From Tetraselmis striata (lineage: Eukaryota; Chlorophyta; Chlorodendrophyceae; Chlorodendrales; Chlorodendraceae), in contig VCJN01001326.1 in NCBI GenBank assembly GCA_006384855.1, positions 62,001-126,000 of the forward strand: 64,000 bases of DNA. The letters run 5' to 3'. The notes under the pieces were generated by a model. It worked only from the letters and a program-made list of their open reading frames with translations, ran no database searches and was not told the DNA's origin. The position numbers were made by a program, and so were the translations under genes. Positions 32,645 to 44,583 of this stretch are shown here, piece by piece; within the stretch, counting starts at the first letter, position 1, and every line of letters begins with the position of its first letter.

Positions 32645-35600
32645 GGCCGGCCCGGAATACAGGCTCAGCCAGCGTCAAGAGCGGCCGAGGCGCAGCGCTC
32701 CATCCGCACACCAACGCGACCCATCCCCACGTCACCCCTTCCGGCATGGACTGCGGTGGCCGGGGAGGGTGCGGGCGGCCGGCCAGAGGATGGATGCGGA
32801 GCCGGTAGAGGCGGGGCGGCGGGGTGGGGGGCTTGGCCCTACCGCGTGTGGGAGCAGCCCTGCGCGGCGGCCCACTGCCGGCTGGCCGGCCCCTCCAGCC
32901 ACTGCGCATACAGCCGGCGCAGGCCGAGCGGCTCACTGTACAGGCCCGCGTCGGCGCGCGCTCGCGCGCCCTGCGACGCGTGCACGCCGGCGAGGAAGTC
33001 GGCCGCGCTGCGGGCGAGCGGGCGGTGCGGCAGCGCGTACGGCTCGGGGGACAGGCCCAGCCCCGCCGCCATCACCAGGCAGTCCGCCTCGCAGTGCGCG
33101 CTCAGGCATCCCAGGAACACCAGGCGCGCGAGCGCCACGCTCAGCGGCAGCGACACCGCAAAGTGGCCCAGCGCCGTCACGCAGCCTGGCCCAGCACGGG
33201 CGGGCGGGCAACACCGGGTAAACGGGCAGTCAGGCCGGGGCCAAGGCAGCTGGTGCCGCGGCTTTCAGCGGTACCGCATTGGCCCTCCCTCCGCAGCCTC
33301 GCAATAGACATCCCGGAACGTAACCGCGCTTCGGGTTCGCTGGGGATGTTGTTGCCAGGAGGGGCAGGGGCCAGCATCTTATTTGGCAATACATTGAAAG
33401 CAATCAAGATATCACACGTGGCGCAATTACTGATAGTGTGTAGTCCTCATTTGTCTGTTTACATACACATTGATGACGATATAAGATAACTACATAGAAC
33501 ATATATATATAATATATATAGAGTATATATACCTGTACATGCACCGCATATATAGATATAATATCATATATATACACATTCGTACATGTATTTACATGTG
33601 CATGTATACTATGTAGATATTTTGAAATCCTTGCGGGTACACTGGTAGTATGGGGCCATCCTCGCAATGCCTCGCATGTACCCTACGTCACTGCAATGTA
33701 TTCGGCTACTGCCCGTAGTTTACCCGGACTCTTCCCCATGGCAGCAAGTCGGCCGTGTGGTGAATTGGCGCGGGGATGGTAATAAGGCAATCAAGGTAGG
33801 AGCGTCGCCTACCCAGGGCTTTCCGTAACTGGATTGCTGCCTAAACGGCCGTCGTAGAGACGCTGCAAGGGTTTCACTGGTGCCAGTCCTGTCCCGGGGG
33901 CGAAAAAAAAAAAGGCAATCAATAATCGATCGCAACGTTAATGGTCTAGTATATCGGGATGACTAGGATACCACCGCCAAGGCAATGTAAAGGATCCCCT
34001 CCTGAATAACCACATCACACCATCTATCGCTGCGGGTGCCAACGCAATGTCCAGACACAGGCAGGAAGCGGCTTTCTGGGTCTGCCTGTCGGCACTTTCT
34101 CAGCTTCGCAACTTATCTTATAATGTTCGTTCGATAAAGTAAAGTAAAGCAGAGTTCGCCTCGGGTTGTATTATTGTCCGCAGCCGCCCCAGCACTCTAC
34201 ATCTTGCGCCAACTGCCGTCGTAGGTCCGGCATAGCCATTGTAGACCATGGCCTCATTCGAGCCCCAAAGGACAAACGCATCAACCAGGTAAGGGCTTTC
34301 AGCGAGTGCGCCGGCACCCGGACCGGTAGCGAGACCGTTACTGCCAGAGTGTTGGGTGCCGGGGCGGTCAAACACACATGGCACACCAGCGGATGTTTGT
34401 GCGCTCTCCCGGGTGACACCACCAACACCTCAAACGAAGATGCCAACCAGATGTGAAACTGTCTTCGGGGCTGTAAAGCCAAATGAAAGGTGTTCACAAT
34501 GATTGTGGGGATGGAGGTGGGGACCTGTGGCGGTGAGGCAGCCGGTGGCGCGCAGCTGCGCGAGGGCGGCCTCCACCCGGGTCGCCTCGGGCGGCTGCGG
34601 CGTGGCGGCCAGCAGCTGGGCGGGCGTCCCCAGGTGCGCCATGTGCGCCGTCATGCGCAGCAGCGGGCGGTCCAGGCTGGCGCGCAGCAGCTCGGGCGGG
34701 TCGAACGGCGGGTGGCTCGCGGCCGCGGCGGCTGTCACGGTGCGCAGCGCTGCGCCGGGTGCCACACGCCCCGCGCGCCCGCCCCGTTGCGCCTTGCTGG
34801 CGCCGCTGCTCCTGCGGGTGGCGCGGCACAGGCAGGGCGGCGCCGTCGGGAGGGATACCTGACAATACTGTACCAGCACTCCTATGGCGCACACATCCAT
34901 GCCTGTGCATAAACATACAAAAACACCACACCTGTACACATGTACATGCAGATGTATCTATGCCTGCACTTCTCCCTTTATTACACACCTCTCAATATCC
35001 CCATAAGTTTACCATTATAGTACTGCACATGTCTAATACCTTTACATACCTATATATGTACGTGTAACATGCCTATTTACCTACACCTTTACCTTTACAT
35101 ACGAATAAATGGACAAATAAATTGACCTAGACCTTTCCCGTGTACCTATATCCTGACCTATACATTTATAAAACATGTGAATTTACCCATATCTCTTAAC
35201 AAATATACCTAGATTTAGACCTTCACCCAGAACTGGACCCATATAGCTGGGAGGTGCTGCAGGACCGGCGACCTCCGTAGTGCGGTGGCTTGGCCGGGGC
35301 TGGTTTGGGGCGGCTGAATCCGGATGTGGAGGGCACCTGGGGGTGGAGGAGAAGGGGGGGGGGGGGGGGGGGGTCGCACCAGGCAAGGCCGAGCGTGGGC
35401 ATGGCGCGCGCCTCGTCGTAGGAGGAGACGCGCTGCAGGCAAAAGTCGATGACGACGCCGATGTCGGGGATGGTGATGCTGCTCTCCGCCACGTTGGTCG
35501 CCAGCACCACCTGCATCGCGGCGCCACCGGGCCCGGCGTCAGGCGCGCCTCGCCCATCCAGCCATCCAGCCGCGACTTTGGAGGTGCCTCGCCTCCTGCT

Positions 35601-38600
35601 GTGTCCTGTTGTCCTGTGCCGCGGCCTACTTACGCGACGCCGGAGCACCCATAATAAGAGCCCGCAGCGACCACTATAGTAACACGAGCCTGCCTGCAAC
35701 CTGCAGGAACAGGCGCTGAGGTTTCGTAGATGGTTCGTCTGACCGGCAGCGCGCAGCTTCGTACTCGGAGTGTTCTCATGACCGCCTCAGCACCCGGCAC
35801 TGCGGCTGCCTGGTCTAGGCTTGGAGATTTAGGGATTAGGCTTAGGGTTTAGGGCACCGCTCTACGCCGCTCAGCACCGCTCCCCTCAGCCCGGCGCGCT
35901 ACACCCCCAGCGTCCCACCAGGTGGGCGATTACACCCCATCCCCCGGGGGCTGTGGACGGGTTCCCCGTCACAGACACCGACCCTGGACGGACACGGCGC
36001 GCGTCCTGCGTGAGGCGGAGCTGCGGGGCGCCGCAGTGGCTGCAATGACACCGTGACTATCGGGAACTACGGGCGGTGGCGCACCTAGAGGGTTGCGCTC
36101 AGCAAGCGGGTTGAGCCCGCCTTATTCCAACCCTCGAAATCGGCTTGGACGCAACCGATGATAGGGACATTTGCTATAGTTCCGCCGCCGACATTTGACG
36201 CCTGGCAGGTCGGGCAGCTCCCCACTCGCCGCGCTCTTATAACCGCGCCCGCACCCGTACGGCGGTACGATCGTCTCAATGACACACCCACGGAACGACT
36301 TGTGTTTGATGCGGGGGCGCGGATGCACAACTTTGCCAAGGTGGAAGCGGCCGGCGCTCCCCGCCACCCTCCCCGGCGCTGGCGTTCCCGTCTCCCTGCC
36401 AGCCGGTGGGGTGGGAGGGGGAAAGCGGAGGGGGAAGATGGGGGGCACCTTGAAGCAGCCCTCCGGCGGGGGCGCGAGCGCGGCCTCCTGCTCCTCGGCC
36501 GGCACCAGCGAGTGGAGCACGCAACCGTGCACGCGGTCGCCCACCCCCGCGCCGCACGCCGCCGCCTCCACCGCCGCCTGCAGCGCACCAATCTCCGCCA
36601 GCCCCGGCGCAAACAGCAGGACGCCGTGCCCCGCCATGCCCGCGCGCACCGCCAGCTCCGCGCCCAGCGCCGCCGCGCCGTCGCTCAGCTGCGGCCGTCC
36701 CAGCCCCGTTCCCGCGCGGAGCAGCGCCGCCGCCAGCTGCACCACCTGTGCCGCCCCATTAATTCCACCCCCCCCCCCCAAAACAAGCGGCCACCGGACA
36801 GCGCAGCAGTCAGGGCAGCGCTGCATTGGTGGGGGACGAGGCGCTGAGGGGTGTAAAGTACGCAATGGCAGGCACCGTGACTGATCCCCTGATACCCTAA
36901 TGCTCTAGAGACCCTCTGGGGACCGGGGTGCCCCCCCCCCCTAAGGTATTGCCCCACCCCCTAGGGTATTAGGGTATTAGTATCCCTGAGTACGCAATAT
37001 CTTATCCATGCACAACCCTAGATGCCAGATCCTTCTACCCTAGATAAGACTCATCGATTCACATCTGGCTGCAAGGGTGATGAGCCGCAGCCTGATGCCC
37101 TGGATACCCCAATGCCCTAGACACCCTAATCTCAAGAGACAGTGTGGAGACCGGGATGCCCTAGGGCATCCCCTGACACCCTTAGGGTATAGGGTATTAA
37201 TTTCCTCCAACGACGCGTTTTATATCCTACAGGTGATACCCTAGATTGCAGACCCTATAGCCCTAGGTTCATATTTGCCTTGAGGTGGATGACAGGGCCG
37301 CAGCTTGATGCCCTGGATACCCTAATGCCCTAGACACCCTAACCCCCACAGACGCTGCATCACCGGCCAAGCTGCTGGCGGGGGCCGCGCCCACCTTGGG
37401 GTGGCGGACGGCGTCCAGGAGGCCCATCGCGCTGAGCATGTCGCGGCTCTCCTCGGTGGGGGCGGCCAGGCTGTCCAGGCAGAGCTCCGCCACTGGGAAG
37501 CGCCGCCCCCCCACCACCAGCGCCGCCTCCTCATCGCCGCCGCCGCGCGGCACCTCCAGCACCCGCGCGCCGATGCCGGTGGTCCCCGCCAGCGGCGGCG
37601 CGGCGAAGTAGCGCGCGAAGACGGCCGCCTGCAGCGTGGCGGACATGACGGTGAGGTGCGGGCGGCCGCTCCGGTGCGCGGCGCCCGCCTTGAGCGCGCG
37701 CAGCAGCATGGCCAGCAGGTCCATGTCCGCGCTGCGCTCGTGCGCTTCGTCCAGCACGATGTGCAAGCAGCCGCCCAGCCAGCCCGGGTCGTGGGACAGC
37801 TTCTCAAGCAGGTAGCCTGCGCCAGGGGGGGGGGGGGGGGGGGCGCACTCAGCCGGGCCGACACAACACGCGACTGACGTGTGAAACAACGAATGACACA
37901 TGACACGGCTCTGTTTTACTACTTGTTCCAGATGGCCCATGCCTCGTGTCTCTGTATGGTGCTGCCATTGCGGGTGTGATCTACACCGCCCACCGCCGCC
38001 ATGGCACTGCAATATACACACGGATGACACACACCGCGGGCGCCGGTGCGATCAGCGCTTGAACACGCGGCCGCCCTTGTTGGAATCTGCCCGACACCCT
38101 AGCACCGACCGGTACCCTACCACCCCCCAGAGCCTTAGGGGCTGCGCTCTACTCGCCAGAGGTCCAATGCAGACGGAGCTGGGCCACCTGTCCCTGTAGG
38201 TTGCATGCCAGACCAGATTTGGGCGTGCCATAGCAAAGGTTCTCACAGGCGACTTGGCACGCGCAGCATCAACAGGAATGCTGCTATACGGCCCGGAAAG
38301 GGAATGATGATTCACGGCAACACAGATACAGTGTAGAGCATGCCAATTCCACTGCGGAGGCCGACGCACCTAAGAGCCCTTATCACTTTAGCACCTAAGT
38401 GACCTTAGGGCCTGAGATACGGCTCCTATTTGCAGTGTCCTTAGCATGGCGCCCGCACCTGTAAGGCGGTGACCATGCATAGGTGGCGCTCACAGGAGCG
38501 CTCGCGTTGATGCGGCTGGTGCATCGCGGAGGGGGGGGGGAGGGGCGGCTCGCCTGTGGTGACGAAGAGGAGCCGCGTGCCGCGCGAGGCGGCGGCGTCG

Positions 38601-38895
38601 CGCGAGATGGCGTAGCCCACTGTGTCGCCCAGCGGCTCCCCCAGCTGGGAGGCCACCCGGCGCGCCAGGGAGACGGCGGCGAGGCGGCGAGGCTGCGCCA
38701 CCACCACGCGGCCCGCCTGCCCGCGCCGCCGCGCCTCGCGCAGCAGCACCAGGGGCACCACGGTGGACTTGCCACAGCTGTGGGGCGAGCACGGGGCGCA
38801 GACGTCAGCGCATCAACATGAAGCCCCCCCCCCCCCCCCCCCTTCTCCCCCTCTTCCATAGTGGCTTACTGCCCGGGTGCGTCAGGGCTTATCAT
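28390..38895 (-). CDS. DEAH-box RNA helicase, TDRD9/Spindle-E-like
   Basis: Exons read from phase and homology: 38895-38870 (possible first exon), 38777-38554, 37816-37395, 36745-36449, 35510-35380, 34811-34525, 33185-32843, 32602-32180, 31518-31389, 31017-30901, 30564-30179, 29360-29088, 28695-28390. Together they give about 1120 residues. Motifs in order: Walker A (APGHCGKST across the first junction), QPRRLAAVSLARRVAS, DEAH in HIVLDEAHERS, SAT in VMSATLQ, NVAESSITIPDIG, and motif VI QRGGRAGRV. The VIDFCLQRV and SSGASKAQRGGRAGR segments resemble TDRD9/Spindle-E, ATP-dependent helicases of small-RNA pathways. A ratchet/HA2 region (TALGHFAVSLPL) and an RRM-like segment follow. No Tudor domain is seen. 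One frame shift near 32530-32560 is unexplained. The N-terminus is uncertain. Confidence 0.85.
29966..30127 (-). repeat. SINE/LINE-tail-like repeat, full-length copy in this window
   Basis: The longest uninterrupted copy, inside a helicase intron and on the minus strand. It begins CCTAATTAGTGTTGCAGAAT and ends CCGGGGACGGAAAAA. Confidence 0.85.
30584..30614. repeat. 31-base poly-G tract (poly-C in helicase pre-mRNA)
   Basis: About 20 bases upstream of the acceptor of the helicase exon at 30564. Confidence 0.95.
30856..30894. repeat. 39-base poly-C tract
   Basis: The longest homopolymer in the window. It is poly-G in the sense of the helicase transcript and starts about 6 bases inside an intron with a GC donor (exon end 30901). 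Confidence 0.95.
31529..31575. repeat. (AC)n microsatellite
   Basis: Lies just upstream of the helicase exon at 31518 and is GT-repeat in the transcript, immediately before the acceptor. Confidence 0.95.
32614..32642. repeat. 29-base poly-G tract (poly-C in helicase pre-mRNA)
   Basis: Begins 10 bases upstream of the AG of the acceptor for the exon at 32602, so it forms the polypyrimidine tract. Confidence 0.95.
33795..33911 (+). repeat. SINE/LINE-tail-like repeat with target-site duplication
   Basis: A 5'-shortened copy with an A tail, flanked by an exact 11-bp direct repeat AAGGCAATCAA (33784-33794 and 33912-33922). The tail plus duplication shows insertion by a non-LTR retrotransposon mechanism. 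It lies in a helicase intron. Confidence 0.9.
36880..37345. repeat. Degenerate intronic tandem repeat rich in CCCTA words
   Basis: Two or three diverged copies of a unit of about 190 bp (GATGCCCTGGATACCC, ATGCCCTAGACACCCTAA) fill the helicase intron between the exons ending at 37395 and starting at 36745. Confidence 0.65.
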
Positions 38896-39345
38896 GGCTG
38901 GCCAGGGGGAGCGGGGAGGGGGGAGGAGAAGTTAAAGAACTGTACACAACGCATATTTTGAGCACTTGTACACAGGTGTGTGTGTGTGTGTGTGGGGGCT
39001 TTTGTGTGTGGAGACGCCGAGGGACCACCTCGTCTTGTGAAGACCACCTCATCAAGTATTGCCATGAATAGAAGACGTCACCAAAATCGCTAGTGGATAT
39101 GCGTGTATATATACATACAAATATATATATATACAAGTGCCGACGCGAGTATAACAACCCAGAACGCCTCCCAGAAAGGCGGTGCCGAAAAATTGTTCTA
39201 AGCAAGTTATGATTCCGGGATTGATCCGTCTACGTTTGAGCTGTGCAGGGCAGCGCGGGTTCTGACGTTCTTCTAGCCGCGCCGGCACCCGTACTAGAAC
39301 TAGAGCGAATGCTCTCATAGGTTGCATGCCAGCTGGCGTTGAGGC

Positions 39346-42300
39346 TCATGTCCGGGGTTTTTTGTGGGTGCGTTTGCCCCGCCTAAACACCCACGTACAT
39401 ATCACTTGATGGGGCGATGCCGATGAAAAGGAGCAAGCGAGAGGCGGCTGCCCCCACCCGGTGTCGCCGGCGATGCAGAGGGCTCCGCCGCGCAGGCGCC
39501 CGTCCGGCCCCCACACGCGCTCCACAATCGCGCCGCGGTGCTCCCACACCGCCAGGCCCGCCAGCGCCGCGCTGCTCTCCGGGGGTGGCGGGCGCCGCGC
39601 TGGCGGCGATGATGCGGCGGGAGGGACCTCCGGCCGGGGTGACGGGGGCGGCCGCAGCGCCAGCTCCGGCTTGTCCAGGGCCTCCAGCACCGAGCGCAGC
39701 GCCGCCTTCTGCGGGTCGGCGCTCACCCCGCGGTCGCCCCCGCCGCGGCCCAAGGCGCCGCCGGGCGGGGGCGGCGTTGTTGCTGGCGGTGGGGTTGCGG
39801 CCGGGACGGTGGGGGCGGCGGCTGGCGGGAGGCTGCTTGCCAGCGGGACGGGGAGGCAGTGGCGCAGCTCCTTGGTGGCGGACACCTTCGTCGCGGTTGC
39901 GAGTACTCGGGCCTTCTTGCCAGGGTTGGCCGGCACGGAGCGCAGCGCCGCCCGCCGCGGGTTGGAGAGGGGCTTAAGGGTAAGGCTTGGCGAGAAACCT
40001 AACACCCTACAAGTTGTTTGCGCGGCGGCTGGGGATTCGCTCCCTCCGACGCCAGTCTCGGCGCTTTTGGGGGGTGGTGTTGCCGATGGGAGCGGGGCTG
40101 AGCCTGGGGTGGCGGGGGCAGGGGCAGGGGCGGGGGTAGGGGTGGGAATGGGGGCGGGGGTAGGGGTGGGAATGGGGGCGGGGATTGGGGTGGCGGTAGG
40201 GGCGGGGGATGGGCTGGGGGTGCCGGCGAGCTCCACGCCGCGGCAGTGACGCAGCACCTCTTCCGCGGCCGCCTTCGCCGCGTCGCCGCGCAGCAGGGCC
40301 GCCTGCGGCAGGGCGCCCCCCGGCAGCCCCCACGCCGCCGCCTCCAGCAGCGCTGCCGCAGCTTTGCCCTGCTCTCCTTGCAGTAGCTCGCCAAAGGTCC
40401 AGTCCCAGCCAGCGCACAGGCTGCCTGCCGCACTACCCGCCAGCGCTGCCTCTGTTGCCGCTGCGGTCTGTGGTGTTTCCGCTGCCTCTATTGCCGTTGT
40501 TGCCTCTGATATCTCAGCCTCCACTGCCACTGCTGCCTCCATGGCCGGTGCTGTTTCTGCTGCCTCTGGCGCTTCCGCCCGGGCATGTGCCTGCCGGGCA
40601 GCGGCGCAGTAGAGGCGCGCCAGTACGCGGCCCGAGTACAGCGCCGCCGGGCTGTCCCGCCCGCCCGCAACGCCTGTGAGCGCCAGCAAATCCGCGACCG
40701 CCGCCGCCGCGGACTGCAGCACCACGCCGGCGCGCACCAGGCGCAGCGGCGGCCGGCCCTCCAGCGCGCCCAGTGCGCCGGCAAGGCCCGGGGGCAGCGG
40801 CGGGGGGCTGCTGGTGACGGCCAGCGAGGCGGCCAGTGCGTAGAGCTCCCAATCCGCCAGGTGCTGCATGGCCTTTCGGCGATATTCGCTCGTGTCGGCG
40901 GCCAGCGCGTGCAGGAGGTAGCGCAGCAGGGGGGCAGCGGTTGCGGTGGCCGCATCCCCGGTGGCCAGCGGGTCGGCGGCCAGCAGGGCGGCAAGCGCGG
41001 GGGCGCAGGCCACATCCTCCCGCAGCCCGGCCACCCCCAGCAACAGCAGCGACAACTGACGGGCGGCACCCATCGGCATGCCGGCCAGCTGCCAGCAGCA
41101 AGGGATGGCCATGCCTTGGCCTTTGCCAGTACCGCCGTCCCCGCCCAGCTCGGGAAAGTGCGCCGGGACAGCCAAACGCCGCGCAGGTTGACTCCGTTTC
41201 CGGGGGCTGGCGGCGGGCGTCCGCTCCGTCACCTCGGCGCCCCCGCAGCCCAGCAGCGCGTACATCCGCTGGCGCAGCCTTCGGTGCTGGCGGAGCTCCA
41301 TTTGCAGATGCAGCTGGTCGCCCACCCTGGCACCGTCCCCACAGCCGGGCAGGCACACCAACCCCTCAGCCGCGCCACCACCAACCCCGCCACCCTCGCG
41401 CCCTGTTGATGACGCAGAGGAACTCCCGGAGTCCCATGTCAGGGTCATGGGCAGCAGGTTCCCTGCATGCCGCGGTCCAATCCTGTTGATCCTCACCTGT
41501 GGGGCGCCCAGTGCTGCCGGTTGGCGGCCACCGCCAGTGTAAAAGGCGGAAGCGCTCCGCAGGCCATCTGCTCCGCCAGCCAGCCGTGCACACGCGCCAC
41601 CTCCCAAGGATTGTCCGCCCCGGGTAGGTCCTCAGGGAGAGGGGGCGGGGGCGGGGGAACGTGCGGCAACTCGAAGAATGCCCTACAAAGAGCAGAGCAG
41701 CCAGCCGGCGCTCAGGGGCGCTACACAGGGGGAGCTGCGCGCTGGATCAGGGATGGGGAGGGGGGGGGGGGGGGGGGGGAGGGCGCACCTGGAGGCAGTA
41801 AGCTCCTCCTGTAGCTGGGTGCCTCTGCCCCGCGCCTGCTTGGAGTGCTCCAGGCGCATGCCCATAGCGCACCGCACCCAAGCCGCAGCCTCCATTGGCG
41901 CCGCACGGAGGTTCCCTGGCAGCCCCAGCTCGCGGCGCAAGTCTAACCAGCCATCAAAGCACATCCTCAGTACCGCTGGCACTCAGCCGGCGTAGGCGGG
42001 CCAGGCGCTGCAGGCAGAGGGAGGGGCAGCACCGGTCTGCTCCAGTATGTGGGAGGTGATGTCGTTGCCGCAGAGCGCCGCGACGTCCGGCAAGCTGGCA
42101 GCCTGCTCAGCAGAGGGCAGGGGGGTCATTCATCCGCATATGGATGCGGTCAGACTGCTTGTACCATCCCCGCCAGGAGAAGGGGGGTGGGGCTGACCTC
42201 CACGCCCAGGACGGCGGCCACGCTGTCGGGGGTGAACAGCCAGCCCGTGGGCGGCTCCCCCTCCCGCAGGTCCAGCAGCGGCAGCAGTAGCAGCGCGCAG

Positions 42301-43366
42301 TCTGCCATCACCGCAAAGTCCGTGTCGGAGGACAGCACCGCCACTGCCTCCCCGCCGGCCACCAGCGCCGCCGCCAGCTCGTCCGCCTCGCCAAAGGCAA
42401 CCTGGAAGCTCACCGGCGATGGGATGCCGCGCTCTTGCGCCTCTTGCACGACGCTGCGTATTGTGGCGCGCAGCTGCCAGCTCGCCAGCTGCGGGAGCGG
42501 CACCTCCGCCTGCACTGAGACCACCGGATGCACGCCGCCCGTGAACCCCCAGTGCCCCCCATATCTCCCGTCTCCGCAGGATCGCTATGCTCACCCCCAA
42601 GGTCACATCCCCTCCACCGAATGAACAAACGGGAAAGTGGGTGGGAATGCTGCTGCGGCTCACGAGCGCGCGGCAGCTGTTTGGGAAGCTTCACTCGCTC
42701 GGCCTCCGGCAAAGCCGCGGCGTCCTTGGGACCCGAGGCCGCAACGAGGCAGAACTCGCTGGGGCCAGGCATGTCCTCGGAAGCTGATGGAAGACGCATC
42801 TGCGTGACCGGCAGCACCATCTCCTGCGTGCGCCGCAGCTCCGCCTCCGGTGTGACGGGGAGGCTCCCCATCGAGCGGCCTCCCAGCTTCCCCGCCGCGC
42901 CGCCGAGAATACCGCTCAGGTTGGCCGCGTTCCTCCGCCGCTCCTTGCCGCGGCTGGTCCAGGTGTCCAGCTTCCTGGGCGCGCCGGCAGCCGTCAGCGG
43001 CGCAGCGTCCATCGTGAAAGCCAGCCGCAGCCTGAGGGCAGGCGACGCTGGGCCTCCGCCGCCGCTGCCGCCCGCCGGCCCGGACGAGGCGATATCCCCG
43101 TCGTAGCACAACGAGGCGATTGCGCGGCGCAGCGCGGCATCGATGTCAGCGTACTCGCCACCCAGAAGCGCACCGCCGTGGCAGGCGCCTGTGTCAGCCG
43201 CGCCGGTGTCGTCACGTTCGGCGAGCAGCCAGTGCAGGAAGGCCAGCGCGTCCACCGCCACCGAGGGCGGGGCCGACCCGCAGCGGGGCAGCTCGTGCAG
43301 CACCACCGGCCGCCCCGCCGCCTCCTTGCGCTCCATCAGCAGTGTCATCAGGCCGTGGACCCCCAT
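39346..43366 (-). CDS. Asteroid-like XPG/PIN-fold protein
   Basis: The start at 43366 gives MGVHGLMTLL, the XPG N-terminal signature, followed by VAVDALAFLHWLL and LAFTMDAAPL. Exons 43366-42595, 42514-42198, 42102-42033 and 41975-41789 join in frame. The second carries the XPG-I region (FGEADELAAAL, AVLSSDTDFAVM), the third LPDVAALCGNDIT, and the fourth a helical tail. Continued coding lies at 41650-41480 (NPWEVARVHGWLAEQMACGA) and in the long ORF ending at 39346 (LRQRMYALLGCGG, then proline/alanine-rich low complexity), but the junctions there are unresolved. Asteroid-family proteins share the FEN1/XPG fold and are linked to signalling or mRNA turnover. Acidic residues of the fold are present. 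Whether it cuts nucleic acid is unknown. Confidence 0.75.
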
Positions 43367-43599
43367 GGCGGTCTCGCCTGCCCCGGATAGCGGCCCAGAG
43401 CCTGCAGCACCAACGTGTACGACAGCAGCGCTGCGCTGTGCACTCCGTCTGCTCTCGCGGCAGTGAGTCGTTGCTAAGCGCTGCCGATGGGGATCACAGT
43501 CGATCGATATACAAAATGTCGGACCAGCCAAAGCACAGCATAAGCACTGAGCACTGCTGATGCGGCCCGGGCGGGAAATATTAAATTGAAGAGCTAGCA

Positions 43600-43879
43600 A
43601 GCCTCGCGGAGCGCGCGCGGCCGCTCAGCCGCCCCACCCTGTTGTCTGCTCGCAGGCGGCTGTCCGCGATAAACCGCGTTGGGGCGTGGCCGCGTCACGC
43701 TTGCGGCGCCTCGCCCCAAGGAGCTGAACGGCCCGCGCGGTATTGTAGTCGCTATATTTTGAAACGCGGCCGCCCTATGCCGACGCGGACATCATCGACC
43801 GGTCGTTCGCGTTTATTACTATTATTATTGCGAATAATGCGGCGATAAAAGATACTATGTCGCGACAAACTAGGAGCGG
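43600..43879. other. Upstream region of the Asteroid-like gene
   Basis: GC-rich sequence followed by an ATT-repeat near 43817-43832. No promoter motif can be fixed. Confidence 0.4.
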
Positions 43880-44250
43880 TAAAGTCGCTACAATTTAACT
43901 CTCAGCATTTACACATTATTGATATATATATTACAAACAAGCATACTCGATATCGATATGATACTATTATATTATTTAATTCATATATTTAAATACTACT
44001 AATTTACAGCATTAATTTATTTAGGAAGAAATGAATCAAAATAATATAAACGGGCATATATAAAAATACTAATACTGAAAGTCAATTTGAATTCGGTCAA
44101 ATCCAATAGCTACAGGTACTTATACGTCGACTAGTCGCCGCGAGAGGATCACTTGGACTACTGTACCATTTTCTGTTTGAAATTAGCCAGTGTCCTATAA
44201 ACGAGTTCATAAATAAGTTTAACAAGCTATAGCGACTATCTAACAAATTA
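43880..44250. other. AT-rich island
   Basis: About 370 bases of markedly AT-rich sequence (TATATA and TTAAT words) in an otherwise GC-rich region. No ORF. Confidence 0.7.
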
Positions 44251-44453
44251 TAGCAACTTCACTGTGGCATGTTGTACCTTCACTGAACTACAGGTACCTG
44301 CCTCCGCTACCGTCGGTACGTCGGTACCCGTCGTTTCGCCCAGGGTACTAGTATTTTGCCCAGTAGGGTGTGATACTGTATTACCGAGTAGGCTCTGCGT
44401 TTTGCTGCAGAAGACCCCTGAGCACGACACCAGCTGCTTGACCATACACCGCA

Positions 44454-44550
44454 GCGTGGCCTGCCCAGGGCTTCCCGTAACTGGATCACTGCCTAAACGT
44501 AGAGACGCTGCAAGAGTTTCACTGTTGCCAGTCCTGTCCAGGGGACGGGG

Positions 44551-44551
<1 letters not shown>
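44454..44551 (+). repeat. SINE/LINE-tail-like repeat, diverged copy
   Basis: Matches the family with a small internal deletion. The usual A tail is replaced by a 32-base G run. Confidence 0.75.

Positions 44552-44583
<32 letters not shown>
44552..44583. repeat. 32-base poly-G tract
   Basis: Directly abuts the 3' end of a SINE-like copy. Confidence 0.95.

Noticed and set aside
34166-34456. Plus- and minus-strand ORFs in the helicase intron at 34.1-34.5 kb.
   Set aside because: They are unsupported by motif or splice context and lie in a large intron that also holds the SINE-like insertion.
38860-38875. GC donor (after CCCGG) for the first helicase intron.
   Set aside because: A canonical GTAAGC donor three bases downstream keeps the same phase and gives a better P-loop.
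39417-41489. Long plus-strand ORFs opposite the Asteroid-like gene.
   Set aside because: Antisense shadows of a GC-rich, stop-poor exon. Composition is arginine/proline/alanine only, with no motif.
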